Part shown: in pieces, positions 38,875-51,809 of the stretch
How positions within the stretch are numbered: the first letter of the stretch is position 1
Layout of the letters: each line of letters starts with the position of its first letter
Assembly (NCBI GenBank): GCA_015179045.1
Contig: WHUZ01000003.1
Coordinates: 620,001 to 684,000, forward strand
Source: Kalaharituber pfeilii
Lineage: Eukaryota; Ascomycota; Pezizomycetes; Pezizales; Pezizaceae
Direction: 5' to 3'
Length of the DNA: 64,000 nucleotides
Notes under the pieces: model-generated
Told to the model about the DNA's origin: nothing
The model's database searches: none
The model's input: the letters and a program-made list of their open reading frames with translations, nothing else
Program-made: the position numbers and the translations under genes

Positions 38875-39708
38875 TACTCGGCGGTGCAGCAAAGTCTGTG
38901 GAATTATGCAGAGCCAAGATACTCACGTGGATTCACGTGGTACTTCAGTTGCTATGGGGCCTATAAAGCCAAGGAAAAGTGGTGTAAAAAAGGACGAAAA
39001 GTGAAACCCCGCAAAATTTTTCCACAGACCTCTAGTATGATAAAAATGCTATATATATGATAATATGAGAAAATGCAAAAATTTCATAAAACGACTCCAA
39101 AAAAAAATATTGCGACCATGAAACCCATCCAAAAAACCCAAAAAACTCGAAACTTGTCACAATCTCTCTTTTTCTGCATCGTCAAAAATAGTCAGCCTGC
39201 CACTTCATCTTTGATTGCTAGGAGAGTTGATTTCGCTCATGAGTCTGGTATTTATATCTACTTCTGCTGCGATTTCCTGCCACTCATCTCTTGTAAGTTC
39301 CTCTATTCGCAAAATTTGCACCAAAGTGCACTTTTCGCATTGTTCGTGTCTTCATATTCAGGCAGAGTACTAGCTAAGGAGGAGTACTAGCTAGCAGAGG
39401 ACTGTTAATATACCTATCATTGTAGAGAAATTATTAAGTTAGCTATTAAGTTAGCGGAAGAGCTATAGCAGATAGAGAGCGGTGCAGTCAATGGTCGATG
39501 GCTATAGACACGAGAACAGAAAGCTACCGATACTGGGCTCCACGATCTATTTATTTTCTGTTGCAACCACGCGCACTCAACATGCCACTACTTGTTTACT
39601 GACTGGTCAGTCTTGACCCTATCACAGCTGCAGCAGAAGTACCACGTGAATCCACGTGAGTACCTTGGCGCTGCATAATTCCACAGACTTGCTAGCAACC
39701 CCGAGTAC
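38875..39708. mobile_element. ~834-bp element bounded by ~73-bp inverted repeats
   Basis: The left arm 38875-38947 starts GTACTCGG and contains AAGTCTGTGGAATTATGCAG and ACTCACGTGGATTCACGTGG. The right arm 39636-39708 is its reverse complement, with only a handful of differences. Each arm contains a near-palindrome, CCACGTGAATCCACGTGA. The ~690-bp interior is AT-rich with A-runs and no recognisable transposase. It looks like a MITE or fold-back element; no clear target-site duplication was found. Confidence 0.75.
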
Positions 39709-42700
39709 TCCTTAATGCATTATAAAGAATGCATGCTGAAGTAGCTTCCAACTGTGACGGCGAGGGCAGTGGTATGGCAGCATCGTCAGGAACATAATAA
39801 ATAATATCCATGTAGCAAAGTCATATTAAATATGTGATACCCTTTCCGCAGATTCGAGAAGCTAGCCGTAAGAGCCCTGATCTAGACTACCGACAGGAGC
39901 GGAGATTCTAGGGCGGCAGCTGGGGTCAGCTATTTTTGTGCTAATATGTACAATTGTAACGGCATTGTAGATTAGTATCCAATAATGATATTAGTTAATT
40001 ATATTCACGGTTGAAACTACGGTAGGATTGCAAAAGTGGAGGAACAACTATTGTCTGGTTGGAATGACAAGCAAGGGTTATACTGCCTAGTAGCCCTGGT
40101 TTTAACCCGTATGTCAAAAATTTAAATTTATAGATGCAGGGGCCGTGTGTGAGGCCGCGGAATTCCCCATAAAACTTTGACGTATTTGAGGCTGATTGGC
40201 TGCATTTATCGATGGGCAAGCAGTACGGAACAAACGTCTTTGCTTTTATAGACTGGAGCTGCTGATGAGGTCTTAAGTCACTGACGTGTTGTTCAACATA
40301 GTCGGTTTCAATATGAGGATTAGTGCAACATGTAAGCCATAGATTAAGCAGTAGACGAACACGAGCTGCTATTTATTTGTTATATCGATTCCCATGTATG
40401 TACGTTCAATGACAATGATAGAATTACGAGTACTCGAGACTAGCTTCGATGCTGCTAATGGCTACTGTATTCCAGTAACGAGAGTTGGTCTGATTCCACT
40501 GCTGAAAGCAGCGTCAACGTTACATTCCGTATCTTCATTCATTTCCAGTTTTCTAGTATCTTGTGTCATATCTTGTTTCCATCGCTCACAGGATCGTATT
40601 TTCCTCCAGTCAAGCTAAGTACCAATTTGCACCTTGTACTGGTACAGAGATGTATCAATATCAGACAACCTGACTACATCTCCATGGTCGCGTACTTATC
40701 TATATTCCTCTGTGCAAATAAGTGAGCGGCAGAGCCAACATTTATTTATTTTTATCGGCTTATAATATACAGCCCTAAAATCCCCTGTAGAATCTATGGC
40801 CCGATATTGCATATATATACCTTACATAATGAATTTATAATGCATTAAATTCCCGTTCAAAATATTAAGTATAAATGAGGTATTGACCTGAGGTATATAG
40901 TATTACTCGGACGATTCGGCGTTATTCAAGCGAGGAAGGTAGTACAGTGGTATATGATAGGGTCCAGTACGATAACAGGAATAATCCATGGGGCACAAGT
41001 CATAGATGAACATTCTGTAGATTTAATTCTCTAAAAAAAAGGCTATTGAGGCATTTCCTCTGCCTGCATACCGTATTAACTCAATAGTAAAAATGCTGTC
41101 TTATGGCCTCCGCGCAGTCCGCGGGACTCCTAAAATAAGGTCTTATGAACGGTACTTTCTTATGAGTGGAATACTTTCTTATTTAAGAAACTACACTATG
41201 CTTTACATGACCTATCCAATAACATACTGGCCAGTCCATTACATGCTGTGCTTGCCAACTGCACGTGACCATTGTATCTCCGCCTCATGTGTAAAACACC
41301 TTCCATTCTCATTGCCACGTCTCCTGAAGTGTTTGTTGTAATGCTGAACAGATATTCACATTACTAGGTTATTATGTATTGGTGAGCCACTGATATCGGC
41401 ATGATTTATGCCTTCATATTTTTTAAATGAGACATTATCAAGTTGTAGAGCAGACGAAATAGTACAAATCTATGATATTTATACTTCAATCAGATCTGGC
41501 TGGGTGACAAGGTAGTCTCAATTTTAAGCCCGTAGCTTCGGCTGACAGGGGTCCCTTACGATGCACATCACCAGATGTATGAGATCAGCTCTGGTATAAC
41601 TCTGCTTAGTCTGGTTGCTGCTTGAAGTTTAAATGGCTAGCTTAATCTCCAAAATGGTAAGTCGGGTAAGGAGTCGGAGATCAGACGCAGATCCCAATAA
41701 TGAGGCTATGCGTATCACCAGAGCTGCAATGCATCGCACTTGGATAATAGAGTGCGATGATGATGATGATCTTGACCCGAGCCTTCGTTTTGAATTCAAA
41801 TAAAATATATCATATCCGTAAAAAGCTAGCACCCTATACTACTTTAGATCTACTCTAAAGTTATGAAATGGGTATTGTTCTAGAAACTACTTGCCTGTGA
41901 ATGCGCGTATATCCACCTTGCCACATTGATATTCTTTCAACGTCGTCTGAAAGGAGCAGTACGACCAAACTATTCTGGACCCGAACGTGCTACAATTCGG
42001 AGCCTCAGCTCTAGAATATTTTGCCGTTTTCCTTACTCCTGCACATAACAACACGCATGCACCCAGAACCTTTAGTACTATCCGCTTGCAAACCGCAAAG
42101 CTATGACCCTACACTGCTTCAAACCACGATGTACCCTTGCTTAAGGAGAGTGCTATAGCACAGTCTAAAGGCATCGTCTAACTTCAAGAAGATCCTCAAA
42201 CAATAAGAAGATACAACCGAAGATCGAAAAGAAAGTTGCATCAAGTATTTGGTTGTTTGATACTAGCGTATCAAAATCTTCCACTGAACCTCTGAATTTA
42301 AACGAGATCTAAAAAAAGCGAGATTTACAGTAAGCGACTGCGACTAGTCCTAACTCGGCCGACTGGAACAAAATTGTCCCTGACGAAACCGATGCCTGTT
42401 TGTCGTGACAAATAGCTCCTGTTTCGGGTGACTACCTGTTTCGGTAGATTGGTTAGTTAGAGCTGCTTCTTTTTCAGCGTTACCTAGGTTCGAGACTGTG
42501 CTACCTTCTTAGTTCAGGCACACAAGATTAGTCTCGTCACACCATGCTGAATTTTAGCGTATGAAAAGAGAACTTGCTTCCAGCCTGGCTTGGCTTAGTC
42601 CTAATGTACGGGATTATGCAACCGGATTAGCTTAGTCCAGTGCCGAGAAACCGCAACTAGACTTGTGAAACAAGTGCCTACTTGACTAAGTAGTCATAAC

Positions 42701-45700
42701 TGCGCTCTGAACAATTATCAGACACTGCTCTGAACATTCATTCCATGGTCAGTCGCGGCCACCTCATGCTCTCGTACCTGGCCTACAGAGGCAGTGCCCT
42801 GCCAAGAAGTCGGCCAAGCTATCATAACAAAGAAATAGGCGGGCAGGAAGAACAGCCACCTCATCACAGCAGAATAATATTGTATACAAGCAGAGTAGAA
42901 AATTCGAACAAAATGTTTTCATTCCGCATAGCTATAGGACACCCCTATCGCCATTTACTTAGGTAATGCCTGAGAGTTGCATGTATTGTGTCGTTCGTTC
43001 GTGCAGTTCATTAAAAATATCAGTTGTTAATAACACATCTGCAAAGGTCAAAAAGTCGGGTCCGAGGCCGATCTCGAGCATGACCCAATGCTCAAAGACA
43101 CGGAAATCATTTCTTTTACTCGTCTACCGATTCTTGAGTATTCTCTGTGACGCCCGACACAGTCATTAAAATATGCAGTAATGGACATTGGGGAGGGTGA
43201 GGTGAAACCGTGTTCAATTATATAAAGTCACGTGGGGGGCCTTAGTCCTATTGCAGATATGCATGGCAAATGAGGGCAATGGCTGAGGTTCTTCTGCAGC
43301 TAAACATATTATGCCGCTATATTAAGCTAATTAATATTAAGGATCTATCATAGTAGAGTAAAAAATGGAGGCCCCGCCACTCGCCTGCAATACGGATCCT
43401 ATTTAGTTGTTATTTAAGGCCGGGGATTCCCTACGACCTTCGCCTACTGAATTGGCGCATGAGGTAAGCTCAGGCCATTAAGCACTCTATTGAAACCACA
43501 CTGCTTTGCCTTGTCACTCTTGACCCTTCTGATGCAGCTATACCCCGGAGTTACTCCCTAAGGCCGCCGTCCAGCTGCAAAAGTACAATAAGATGTTGCA
43601 CGCTCCTTACTGGTGCCAGGGTCCTGTGTGCTTTTCTCCCAATCCAGAGAAAAACTTTGTCCTGCGCTGAAGTTGGATTTCCAGTGTGCAATAATATATG
43701 AGGGATCAGAGGACAGCTAATGTACTCTACCTCGCTTTGAAATAATATGCATACCAGGAGCGGTGCGGGATATTCGAAGGTAGTCTCGTGTATGAAGGTG
43801 TGGCGCACCCATGGCTCGATTGTAGGACTATGGGTTTTACATCTTTTGCTGCGCTGTATATCTGCGCACTTCTCAGTAGTCTATTTGCGTTGAAGTACAT
43901 AAGGAAGGAGTCAGGGTTGCAGTGTAAGTTATTGCAGCCAGGTGGGTACTTATATATGATATACTAGGAGTGCAATATTGTGTCACCTTTGCACGAGTAC
44001 TTAGTTTGGGTTGCATTATATCATATTGCTACTGTTTGGTGCTTTGCTTTGCCGAGGCGGCCGGGATTATTGGCTGGCCTTGGCGTAAAGTGACTGTTTG
44101 TGTATGTGCGGTCACCCTGTGTTTTGTGGCGGCTGCTGTCAAGGGCTCCCCTGGCCTGGATAGCTGTCGGTATTGCACCACGCCGTCAGCAAAATTCATG
44201 TAAAATTCATGGTCGCTGTGACTGGCCGTGCATCGTGCGCTTCACCTCACACGGCATCGTTTTCCCTCGCGGGCTTCCCACGGCGCAGGCGCCGCAGCCC
44301 AGCGTGCTCTCACAGCTCTCTCTCTCTCTCTCACTCTTTTTGACGTTGTTTTTTCTCCTCGTTTTTCCCGACCTATTTTCCTCTGCGATCGCCAGCGGGT
44401 TTGGCTGCTGAGATCATGCAGGGGTCGCAGTCACATTAGGCACCCAGTGCCCTAGCGGCCGATCAAGCAATAGCGCAATCGCAGGGGTCACGTCTGGTGA
44501 TAGGCTCCTGCAACGACTCTCCACTAAGTCCGTCTCTCGATGCTTTCGTCATTGTCTCACCCGCGCTCGCAGCTGCACCTCTCTGCACCACCCATAGCCT
44601 GTTCCTGCCCAGACTATCTTTATATAGATGGTCCGAAAATTCTAACGGCCCTCGCTAGCTCGTTGTAGTTTCATTTTCCATCGGCGTTGCGTGTCAGCCA
44701 TGCATTTCTCCTGCGAGCCCCCACTATGAACGTTCCTATTGGGGTTGCATCGTTCGGTTCCCGCAGCGCACTGCAATGGTCCAATGACCTTCAGGATGCG
44801 GGACGCTTCTCCAGGTTTCCGTGCAAGTGCTTTACCTTCTTCGGAACGAAATGAGTTGAGTTCAACCGTCTCTCGCCGAGTGGTCCAATTAACGGTTGGC
44901 GTTGCCAAATCTGTCCTCTCATTGGGGCGGGTGACAGTCTAGTCTGGGGACACACTGTGCCTGAGAATGTGTATGTGTGAGTGTATGTCTGGATGCGGGC
45001 GTATTTTAGCACTGTCTTGATCCGACAGTTGCAATAGAGGGGGTATAGGGTGAGCTGGCAGCAGAGGGGGAGTTTGTGTGTGGTTTGGGGATTATCTCTT
45101 GTGCCTGCCGAGGCATCCGATCAACCGTCTCGAGGAAGCCGATGACCAGGCCCAGCGGCCGGCCTTGGGTCTGGGATGCATCGAGTGCTTCTCAGTCATA
45201 TCATACCACTGGGCTGTGGCCACAGCCAGATTACGAGCGGGCTGCAGGAGACGCTTCACCCAGCATTGGGCAGCTTAGCTACTGGGGGGTCGGCTGGTCC
45301 GGTTCCAGAATCCAGAGTGCATGCGCTTGCGGGCGAGGGGAATAGACGAGCGAGATACTGAAGTCAAGGGGGAGAGAGAGACAGAGCGGGAAGGGAGGCG
45401 AAGGGCAAAAGAAATTGGAAGAGAGGAAGCAGCCAGAACGCCCATTTCTGGCGCGCCGCCGGTCGGCAGCATCTCACTCACTCTCCTGTATCGCCGGCCC
45501 CGGCTTGCCCCTCGCAAGTGCGTTCGCACCCCTCCATGCGTCCCTGAACGCACATCATAGAGATCTTACTGAAGAGCACGAGGAGCGCGCATCTGGCTGG
45601 CACATCCCCTCCCCCTCCCCTCCCCCTCCCCCTCCCCCTCCCCCTCCCCCTCCCCTCCCCCTCCCCCTCCCCCCCCCGGCATCGATCTGCAGGCGCTGTC

Positions 45701-46702
45701 CCTCCCGTTTGGGTTCTCGTTCGTCCACATATCCACCCTCTCACACACACTCCTCTCCTTCCCGCCCTCGCCTCAGTACTTATGCATCGGTATACTTAAT
45801 GTTTCGCCCATCCACCCACCCCATCCCATCTTCCTTCCCACCTATATCACATCCCTTCATCCCCGCCAGACTCCCAGCTCCTTGACACCTGGTCCACCTC
45901 CTCAGCCCCTTCGACCCTGCGAGGTCCCTTGTGCGTAGCTGGGTCAGTATCCCTACAATTCCAGGGCGTAGGTACAGCCGACGGTTACTCCCCCGAGCAT
46001 AGTATTTGAACAAGTTCTATATGGCCCAGTGACCTCTGGGATCTTGTATCATAGGGACGCCTTACCCTAAATTCACGGATAAACTCCCTCTTCGATTTCC
46101 ATCGCCCTGTCGCTCGGTATCTTCACGTCTCCCAACATTCAATCCGGGCGTTGCTATACTGGGAATAGGCTTCCGCCAAACTGTACAGCTGTAACGCCCC
46201 GGCAGCAAATTGAGCCCAGCCCGCCTAAAAACTTCTCACTCTACATGAACTTCCAGGGCTGAGGCACACAGCACCCTGCTTCTTGTCCTGCGGTACACCA
46301 TACCTATACATACCATCTCCCATCCCTCCATTTTGGCAGGATCCGGCTTTCTCTCTTTATCTATACCACCCCCCCACCACCAGGTTTCCCTTCTCCAAAT
46401 CTTCAACAACCCACGCTCGTTACAATTGCCCACGGCCCTCTAGTCTTCCTAGTTGTCCTAGCAGCTCCAGTTTGTTGCTTGTGCACCTCTAATCTCAGAA
46501 TTTCAATTCCAAGCCTACATTAGGATTTGAAGAGTACGTATCAAGATTCCCAGTATTTTGAAAATCAATGCATTAACAGTATGTACTGTATTAGTATATT
46601 TCTAGAAAGGTGCTTCCGCAAGCAGTCAGCTCACGATACCTCGTCGTCAACGCTTTCGATTGAGTTTGGGACCAGCCGGAATACACGAAATAGACCTCCA
46701 AA
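39709..46702. other. 7-kb gene-free tract
   Basis: No gene model could be built on either strand. Content seen: a segment near 41440-41550 resembling the right half of the element at 5565-6287 (TGTAGAGCAGACGAAATAG, then a GGGTCCCTTA end); a short inverted TTGATACTAGCGTATCAA near 42256; GC-rich DNA at 44200-45500 with shadow frames; the C/T microsatellite at 45600-45680; and a pyrimidine-rich leader before the gene at 46703. Confidence 0.5.
45606..45678 (+). repeat. (CCCCTC)n-type microsatellite
   Basis: About twelve imperfect CCCCTC/CCCTC units ending in a C run. Long Pro/Leu or Arg/Gly frames across it are repeat artefacts. Confidence 0.9.
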
Positions 46703-48072
46703 ATGTCCTTTTGGGATGAGATGGAATTATGGCAGCAAATGCTATTCGTACGCTTCTTCGCCCCGTTTACCATAACCCGTCTAGATCCACTAACTAGTGA
46801 TAGGTGTTGGCTTGTGCCATGGTAGCAGTGTTAATGTTAGGCTGCTCCAAGTTAATGCTACGGCGGATACAGTTGAGGAAGCTCAAGAAACATGATGTGG
46901 AAAAGGCCCAAATGGAGGAAACCGCAAGTGAAGCCAACCTTCAAGATGGAGAGATTCCATTCGGAATTAGGGCTCTCGAAGCAGGCGTTGAGGTAGAAGG
47001 AGTCGTGGTATCTAGGCCGACTAGTCCAAGGCCAAGTCATCACAATACAAGCAGCTTGACGCTAGTTGAGGGTACGAGTAGCTTGAAGTCATTGCTAAAT
47101 AGCAGTCCTTCCGAGTCTCCCCAAGGTAGCTTTGGGCCACAGAGTGCCAGCATGGCCGAAACATTCAACCATAATGTGCAATATCCGATCCTGCAACAGC
47201 TGAGGCCTGTGTACCAGCCAAACCCTTATAACGGGGCTCCTATCCAAGGCGCTGCATCCAGTACCACAATCAAACACTATCCTTCCAACAACAGCAGTCC
47301 TGCACATACCCGCAATCCTTCCGTGGAGAATGTCCCCACTTTGACAGAATACAATACAGCCAGAGCGCCAGTATCCGTTCGTGGACCATCTCCAGTGCCT
47401 TTAACATATGCGTCAAATAGAATTGCAGCTATGGTTAACAATCAACGTCGATCTACTTCCCAAGCGGAAGGCTCGCGACAAGTTCAGCCTAACGTGTATG
47501 GTCCATCCAGTCGATCTCCCAGTCCACTAGAGGCTAGCATTTTACCATCAGTGCTTGAAAATCCGGCACCTTCTTCCAGGGATTCGTACTCGTCTAGGTT
47601 AGGTAAAGAAGACGAAGTGCAGACAAATTCTGGAGGAGATAGTCCATCGGAATTTGCTTCTGTTGAAGGGAAGGAGGATCTGTCCCTTATGCATACCCAT
47701 CGACTATCCCATGCGGCGGAAGTTGGTCAATTAGCTCGTCGGCCACCTGGTCCTGTCAGGCGTTCCACCAGCTCTGGAACCAGCACTGTCACCCCACCGT
47801 CACCAACTGCAGTAGTATTGCCGACCACATTGTCGCCAGTATTTTCTGTGGACATAGCCATGCCGGAAGGATCAAGTATGCAGGACTCCATAGAACAAAG
47901 CCAGTCTCAAAGGAGATCTCTTTCAACTTTCCAGCACAACCAAAATGTGGAGATTGCTAGGGAGTTATATCCACAAAGACTTGCTGCGCAGCCGGTTGAT
48001 ATAGCTCCAGTTCCAACTGAGCATCAGGCTGGTAGCAGTGTCGAGGAAAAGAAAACTGGTAAATGCTTGTAA
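46703..48072 (+). CDS. Membrane-anchored Ser/Pro-rich protein (conserved fungal type, function unknown)
   Basis: Exons 46703-46747 and 46804-48072 (56-nt intron GTACGC...CACTAACTAGTGATAG); 437 residues, phase-exact. The first exon supplies MSFWDEMELWQQMLF, which runs directly into a hydrophobic segment (VLACAMVAVLMLGCSKLML) and a basic stop-transfer stretch (RRIQLRKLKK), giving a single membrane helix near the N-terminus. Next comes IPFGIRALEAGVEVEGVVVSRP, a phrase I associate with a conserved family in filamentous ascomycetes. The remaining ~350 residues are Ser/Pro/Asn-rich and likely disordered and cytosolic. No enzymatic motif. It could act as a membrane adaptor; that is speculation. Confidence 0.8.
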
Positions 48073-48934
48073 GAAAGAATCGACAGAGCTTTTAGTAGAC
48101 ACAATGAAGTTTATGGTCAGTCTTGTGTACAGTGTCATCGAGCACAGCCTCACATCAACCATTGGCTCCTTGTATTGTTCACTAGCTTTCTTTTTTTTTC
48201 TTTTTCTTTTTCCTTTTATTTATTATTATTATTACTATTATTATTATTTTTGTTACTTTCGCATAAGCTAAACATCCCCCTCCCATTTCTTCTTATTTTT
48301 TAGGCTTAATACCGGCGTTGCTAATTTCCTTTTTTTCTTTTCTTTTTTCCCCCTCTTATAACATTTATGTGGCGTTTTGATATCCTCATTTTTACGAAAG
48401 ATCTGATGAAATTAGGCAGGGTCAATGAATTAACATGTATGGATAGGGGCTCTGTGGAAAATTATTTTATATATATATACCAGAGGCTTCATATGAGACT
48501 ATAGAATTTTTCCTTTGTTTTTCCCACTTATATATACATGGATCGATTTGGAGGACAACCTATTCCGCACAACTGGGGGCGCAAGTTCTAGCGAATGAAG
48601 AAAAGACCTGGAGAAGGGGCAAAGATAAAGGAATTCGGATTTCGAATCCATGTAATGACGTTATGGGTGGGAAGGCTGACGGTGAGAGTTTTTCTGGGCA
48701 TCTTATACGAGCATCATGGGCTAGTGGGGGGATTTGCATGTTAGCTGTTGGGATAGCAAAACATAGCTATAGTAGCGAGCAATATGCTTTTAATGGTTCA
48801 ATTGAAATGTTCGTTGATGGTAGGAATATGAGATGCAAGGATAAAAAAATAGAAAAGTAAAAATGAAAATAGAAATTGTAAGAAATATAGTTGTACAAAT
48901 GGTGATCGTTTAACTGCTAATGGCTTTATGGCTG
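48073..48934. other. Convergent 3' region with T-rich and ATT microsatellite
   Basis: Spacer between the membrane protein gene (+) and PUF6 (-). It has T-rich runs at 48188-48220, an (ATT)n run at about 48219-48250 and ATATATATATA near 48469. No gene. Confidence 0.6.
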
Positions 48935-51272
48935 CTACCCTTTCAGTTTCTCAACGATAGCGGCAGCACCTTTATTGCCCGTAACGGCAACCTGCTCCAG
49001 CTTCTTCATGTTCTCCTTCAGAATTTTCTCGACTTCTTCCTTTTCCCCAAAGCCCTGGGCCTCCAATAAGCTGAGCACGACCCATGACCCTCTCAAACTG
49101 GTCGCCCACACTCCCAGGTCGGGCAGTATGCGTTTGTATAGCTTCGAATGGAAATTCAAAGGAGGATCAAGGACTTTGGGTACAGTTAGCGGAACGAAAG
49201 TATGCACATGACGCAGGTTTAAATGCAAAATGAAAGGAACTCACCTTTCACAGACTCTGACACCTCATCGTACGGCCCTCCTTGCACCAAATTCTTGAAC
49301 AGTCGTCCCGCTCCAGGCGACTGCATGACATGATCGTCCTCCTTCGGCTCGCCCACCGCTGTCTCGGCGATGGCGTCCAGGGCCCCGTCCATCGTCTCTC
49401 TTGGGATCCCGACCGCGGGGTCGTTAGCGCCAAAAATCACTTCAGAGATGAACTTGCTTCCAAAAGCATCTTGAACGAGCTCAGGAGCATTATCAATGAT
49501 AGTTCTCATGTAGATGGGCGCAAGGTGCTTGATGAGCTCGACCTTTTTGGCAAGAAGGTCCTTCTTGGAAGTTTGTGCACGGATGTCGTCGAGGGCGGCG
49601 AGGGACTGGATCGCGGGGGCGTGGAGCAGCCGCTGGCTGCGGCCGGCGAAGGGGTACAGGAGGGAGATTCTACCGACATTGTTGCAGGCAAGGGTCATGA
49701 TTTCCGGGATGAAGCCTGGGAGGACGGTCTTTGCCACTAGTGTCGTATCGTCAACGCATTCATATATGGAGAGGAGGATCTTGTATCCTGCTTCGTGCCC
49801 TGCGATGCTGCAGATCATAGGCTTGAGGTTTTTAAGCATGGCCTTGCGGTCCTTTGCGGTGCCATGCGTGATGCAGTATTGAATTACGGACGCACCGGGC
49901 TTACTGAAGGCAAGATCGTTAAAGTGGTCGATGACCAACTCAAGGAACTCGGTGACTTCGGATGTGCCGGTAGCGGCATTAGAGATGAACTCCAGCAGCG
50001 CCCGGTGGACAATTGCAAACACAAGGGCGCCCTTCTCAGCCAGAGCCTTGAGTAGCTCAAAGAGGGACTTCATTATAACCGCCCGCTTCTCTGGCATATT
50101 TTCCAAAATCTTGCGGAGGCTGCCATCAGGCTTCTCGCTCTTGTCCCTGAAGACAGCGAATTCAACTCCATAGAACTCGCGGATTAGCCGTTCTTGCTCG
50201 GTGGAGTTGGCGTATTGCCAGATGTCTGACATGACTAGGGAGGCTTCGCCGTGCTTGATAAGCTTGCGGACGTGACCATAGAACTCCTTAATGATCATGC
50301 TTTTGGTTTTGAGGTCCCCATAATGTAAGAGCTTCACGAGAAGGTACCGTCCATACGTGCCTGTAATGAATCATTAAACTCAAAACCCTACTTAGGGGAT
50401 TGGTCCTTCCCAGAACTCACTCTGAGCTAACTCAACGTAAGACCCCTTCAGCTCATTCATAATCTCCAATTTCTGCTCTGGCGTCCCTCGCTTGACTGCC
50501 GTCTGCACTATCCTCGATGCATCATGCTTGAACACAAGCTGCTTTACATTCCCCTTAATCATCCCGCATAGTTCATTAACGAGCTTCTTGCGTTCAGGAC
50601 CCGGAAGTTCATGGCGCCGTAGCCGCTCCCATATGCGCTTTCCACGAGTCACAATTTCCGCGTTGGGCTTGGAGGCTCTCCGCTCGGCTGCAAGCTTCTT
50701 CTGAGCTGCGTGAGCTTCGCGGGATTTTGATGAGCCGGAGCCTGAGGGTGCTGGTTTGTCTAGCAGATGTTATTATCTTGTCTACAAAATCATATAGGCA
50801 ACAGGGAAAGGGAACTTGACTACGAACCCGCGTTACCCTCCATGGCACTGTTCCCCTCTGCGTCCTCTTCAGCATCCTCTCTGTCGTCAGCATGATCAAG
50901 TCCCACACCCCCGTTCTCCTCCCCCTCATCGTCGCTATCCCACTCATCACTCTCTGAGACCTCCTCATCTACGATCTTGGTCGCAGCCTTCGCCTTCGGC
51001 AAAAGCTTTTTTTTCTCCTTCTCTTTCGGTTTTTCGATCATTTCAACCTCAACCGGCTGTTCGATCTCATCAGCCTTGGCACTCTTCTCCTTTCCATCCT
51101 TTCCCGTAACTTTTGGCCCTTTGATCAGCTCAATCCTTGACTTGACATTCGTTTGCCTCGTCTCCTTTGCCACCCTGGTGACTGGTTTTGAGCTTTTCGT
51201 TGTCTTGATTTTCTTTGCTGTAGCAGCAGACAAGGGTCCAGCCTCGTCCTTCTTCCTCTTCACCGCGGCCAT
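48935..51272 (-). CDS. PUF6: Puf6-type Pumilio-repeat RNA-binding protein
   Basis: Exons (minus) 50837-51272, 50421-50759, 49245-50360, 48935-49173; 2130 nt, 709 residues, phase-exact. The head is Lys-rich (KRKKDEAGP..., nuclear-localisation-like), followed by an acidic run (SESDEWDSDDEGEENG). The Puf/CPL part follows: IWERLRRHELPGPERKKLVN, FKHDASRIVQTAVKRG, YGRYLLVKLLHYG, HGEASLVMSDIWQYA, HRALLEFISNA, SKPGASVIQYCITHG, FGSKFISEVIFGA, LRGSWVVLSLLEAQG. Yeast Puf6 is nucleolar, helps 60S maturation and represses ASH1 mRNA translation. Complete and of normal length (yeast 656 residues). It is upstream of RAD51 on the same strand, read separately. Confidence 0.95.
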
Positions 51273-51809
51273 TCTTTATGTCTCTAAAGGGGGTGTTTGG
51301 ATTTTCTTTATGTGGAGGGGAAATTGGGGCTATTCTATCGTCTGTGCTCAACTCCAACTTTTTTTTCATAACATTTGGAGGAAGGGCGCCAAGCGGAAGT
51401 TGGAAATCTTGGCATTATGCCAAGCTTTTTCGTAAGGGCCTTGCATATTTAACCTGTTATGCATGCTCAACAGTGTGGCCCAACCCCAACTTCTGATAAT
51501 GACTTGAAGCAAGAAATTGTGTGCATTAAGCTTTGTACAATACCTGTATCAACCTCATAAACGCCTATTTCCGGCCAAACAGATCATGATTACAAAAAAA
51601 ACGGAAGCCGCTAAGACATATATATATATAAAACAAAAGGGGGAATAACCAAACCAAAGTTCTTCCATTATCCTTCCCCCGCGTGCTACCATGGCCATAG
51701 CCTATGCGGCGCTCTGCATTTGAGTAACCTAATAATTTATCATACTAAGAATTCAAGAGGGCAGTCGTATTATCTGAATGCTGAGTCGTTTCAATTTGTA
51801 GTCTTGTTA
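51273..51809. promoter_or_regulatory. PUF6 upstream region / RAD51 3' end
   Basis: The spacer of 537 bp holds the PUF6 promoter and RAD51 3' UTR. An (AT)n run TATATATATATA lies near 51620. Nothing else is seen. Confidence 0.4.

Noticed and set aside
45415..45885. 156-codon Pro/Arg-rich frame
   Set aside because: It spans the CCCCTC microsatellite, has no splice or homology support, and the opposite strand also gives long frames there.
46527..46775. 82-codon frame just before the membrane-protein gene
   Set aside because: A different frame gives MSFWDEMELWQQMLF spliced in phase to the main exon, matching the expected N-terminus; the longer frame does not.
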